From the NCBI GenBank assembly GCA_963169475.1, contig CAUJFT010000395.1:1-7024 (forward strand): a stretch of 7,024 bases of DNA. Reading direction: 5' to 3'. The notes under the pieces are model-generated. The model searched no databases and was not told where the DNA came from. It saw nothing but the letters and a program-made list of their open reading frames with translations. This stretch comes from Bacteroidota bacterium (GTDB lineage: Bacteria > Bacteroidota > Bacteroidia > J057). This document shows positions 6,555 through 7,024 of the stretch, piece after piece (position 1 is the first letter of the stretch; each line of letters starts with the position of its first letter). The translations under genes were made by a program, and so were the position numbers.

Positions 6555-6621
6555 GTTTTCTAATGAAAATTTTTAAAAATTAAGAAATGTAAGAAATAAA
6601 CGGACTTTGGAGTAGTTTGGT
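6555..6621 (-). other. Short AT-rich spacer upstream of thiC
   Basis: These 67 bases separate the membrane-protein stop from the thiC ATG. They are too short for a full TPP aptamer, and neither the CUGAGA nor the ACCUGAUC-type conserved segments of that riboswitch occur. A near-match to the -7 box (TACATTTC, minus strand at 6584-6591) and a perfect 14-base AT palindrome (6568-6581) are the only patterns. Either thiC has a weak local promoter or it is read through from the upstream gene. Confidence 0.5.
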
Positions 6622-7024
6622 TTATTCTGTAGGAGGGGGTAATTCAGATATTGGCTTAACGTCTTTTGAAATCTTTCTGTAATTATACAACCTTCGGATA
6701 GGAGAAGTGTAAATGTAAAAGAAAAGTGCTAGGCTTAAAAGGGTAAGACTAAAAGATAAAATAAGAGATTCTCCTACTTGTTTTTGAATGCCCTCCTCCC
6801 TCAAAGGGAAAATCTCTGTGAGCCAAATTGCGGTGAAGGTAATAAAAACTGCTGTTTTTACCGAAATTAACAAATTCATCATCCACCACCCTTGAAGATT
6901 AAAAAACCCCATGCCAATCCCGCTCACAAGCAAAGCCCCAAAAAGGTTAAGTGATAGGAGACGAGTGTTGTTGTAGGGAATATTGCCCCATATTGGAAAG
7001 TTTAGGTAATGACAAATTGGAAAT
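6622..7024 (-). CDS. Uncharacterised multi-pass membrane protein, C-terminal part; 5' end beyond the right edge
   Basis: The reading frame ending in TAA at 6622-6624 stays open to the right edge, giving 133 visible residues. I do not recognise the family. Three hydrophobic segments are visible: one in the stretch RLLSLNLFGALLVSGIGMGFF (about 6870-6965), one covering MNLLISVKTAVFITFTAIW (about 6815-6885), and LILSFSLTLLSLALFFYIY (about 6705-6765). After the last segment comes a basic stretch, SPIRRLYNYRKISKDVK, and a proline-rich end, ELPPPTE, so the C-terminus is probably cytoplasmic by the positive-inside rule. A TTG at 6933 could be taken as a start but falls inside the first hydrophobic segment, so the true start is upstream and outside the window. 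It lies 67 bases before thiC on the same strand; a role in thiamin or precursor transport is conceivable but unsupported. Confidence 0.7.
   Translation of the reverse strand, partial: FPICHYLNFPIWGNIPYNNTRLLSLNLFGALLVSGIGMGFFNLQGWWMMNLLISVKTAVFITFTAIWLTEIFPLREEGIQKQVGESLILSFSLTLLSLALFFYIYTSPIRRLYNYRKISKDVKPISELPPPTE

Noticed and set aside
6555..6621. TPP riboswitch upstream of thiC
   Set aside because: The gap is too short and lacks the conserved aptamer segments on the transcribed strand.
6622..6933. Membrane protein starting at TTG 6933 as a complete 103-residue gene
   Set aside because: The frame continues open to base 7024, and this TTG falls inside a hydrophobic segment, so the gene is partial at the right edge.

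Overview
The window reads as a moderately AT-rich bacterial chromosome segment, most likely from the phylum Bacteroidota. The support is indirect. Two genes are preceded by exact TAnnTTTG boxes, the -7 promoter motif of that phylum. None of the four visible starts has a Shine-Dalgarno sequence. The proteins look like Bacteroidota versions of their families. No 16S, mobile element or phage gene is present, so the genus cannot be named.

All five genes lie on the minus strand, so transcription runs from high to low coordinates. In that order: (1) the C-terminal part of an uncharacterised multi-pass membrane protein, cut by the right edge (6622-7024); (2) thiC, the radical-SAM synthase for the pyrimidine half of thiamin (4689-6554); (3) a 254-base AT-rich spacer with a long imperfect palindrome, a CRP/FNR-like box, a putative promoter and a leader hairpin; (4) a putatively exported alpha/beta-hydrolase resembling secretory lipases (3154-4434); (5) a 226-base spacer with three small hairpins and a putative promoter; (6) a saccharopine dehydrogenase of the glutamate-forming type (1590-2927); (7) hutU, urocanate hydratase, cut by the left edge (1-1538).

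The last two genes are 51 bases apart and probably form a transcription unit for amino-acid catabolism. The saccharopine enzyme releases glutamate during lysine breakdown, and urocanase is the second step of histidine breakdown, which also ends in glutamate. thiC appears alone, with no other thiamin gene and no recognisable TPP riboswitch in its 67-base upstream gap. The hydrolase appears to be a single-gene unit with its own regulatory region.

I see no CRISPR array, tRNA, rRNA, insertion sequence, toxin-antitoxin pair or defence system. The window is mostly ordinary housekeeping and catabolic sequence. The parts that merit a second look are the thiC-hydrolase spacer, the hydrolase itself, and the pairing of lysine and histidine catabolic genes.
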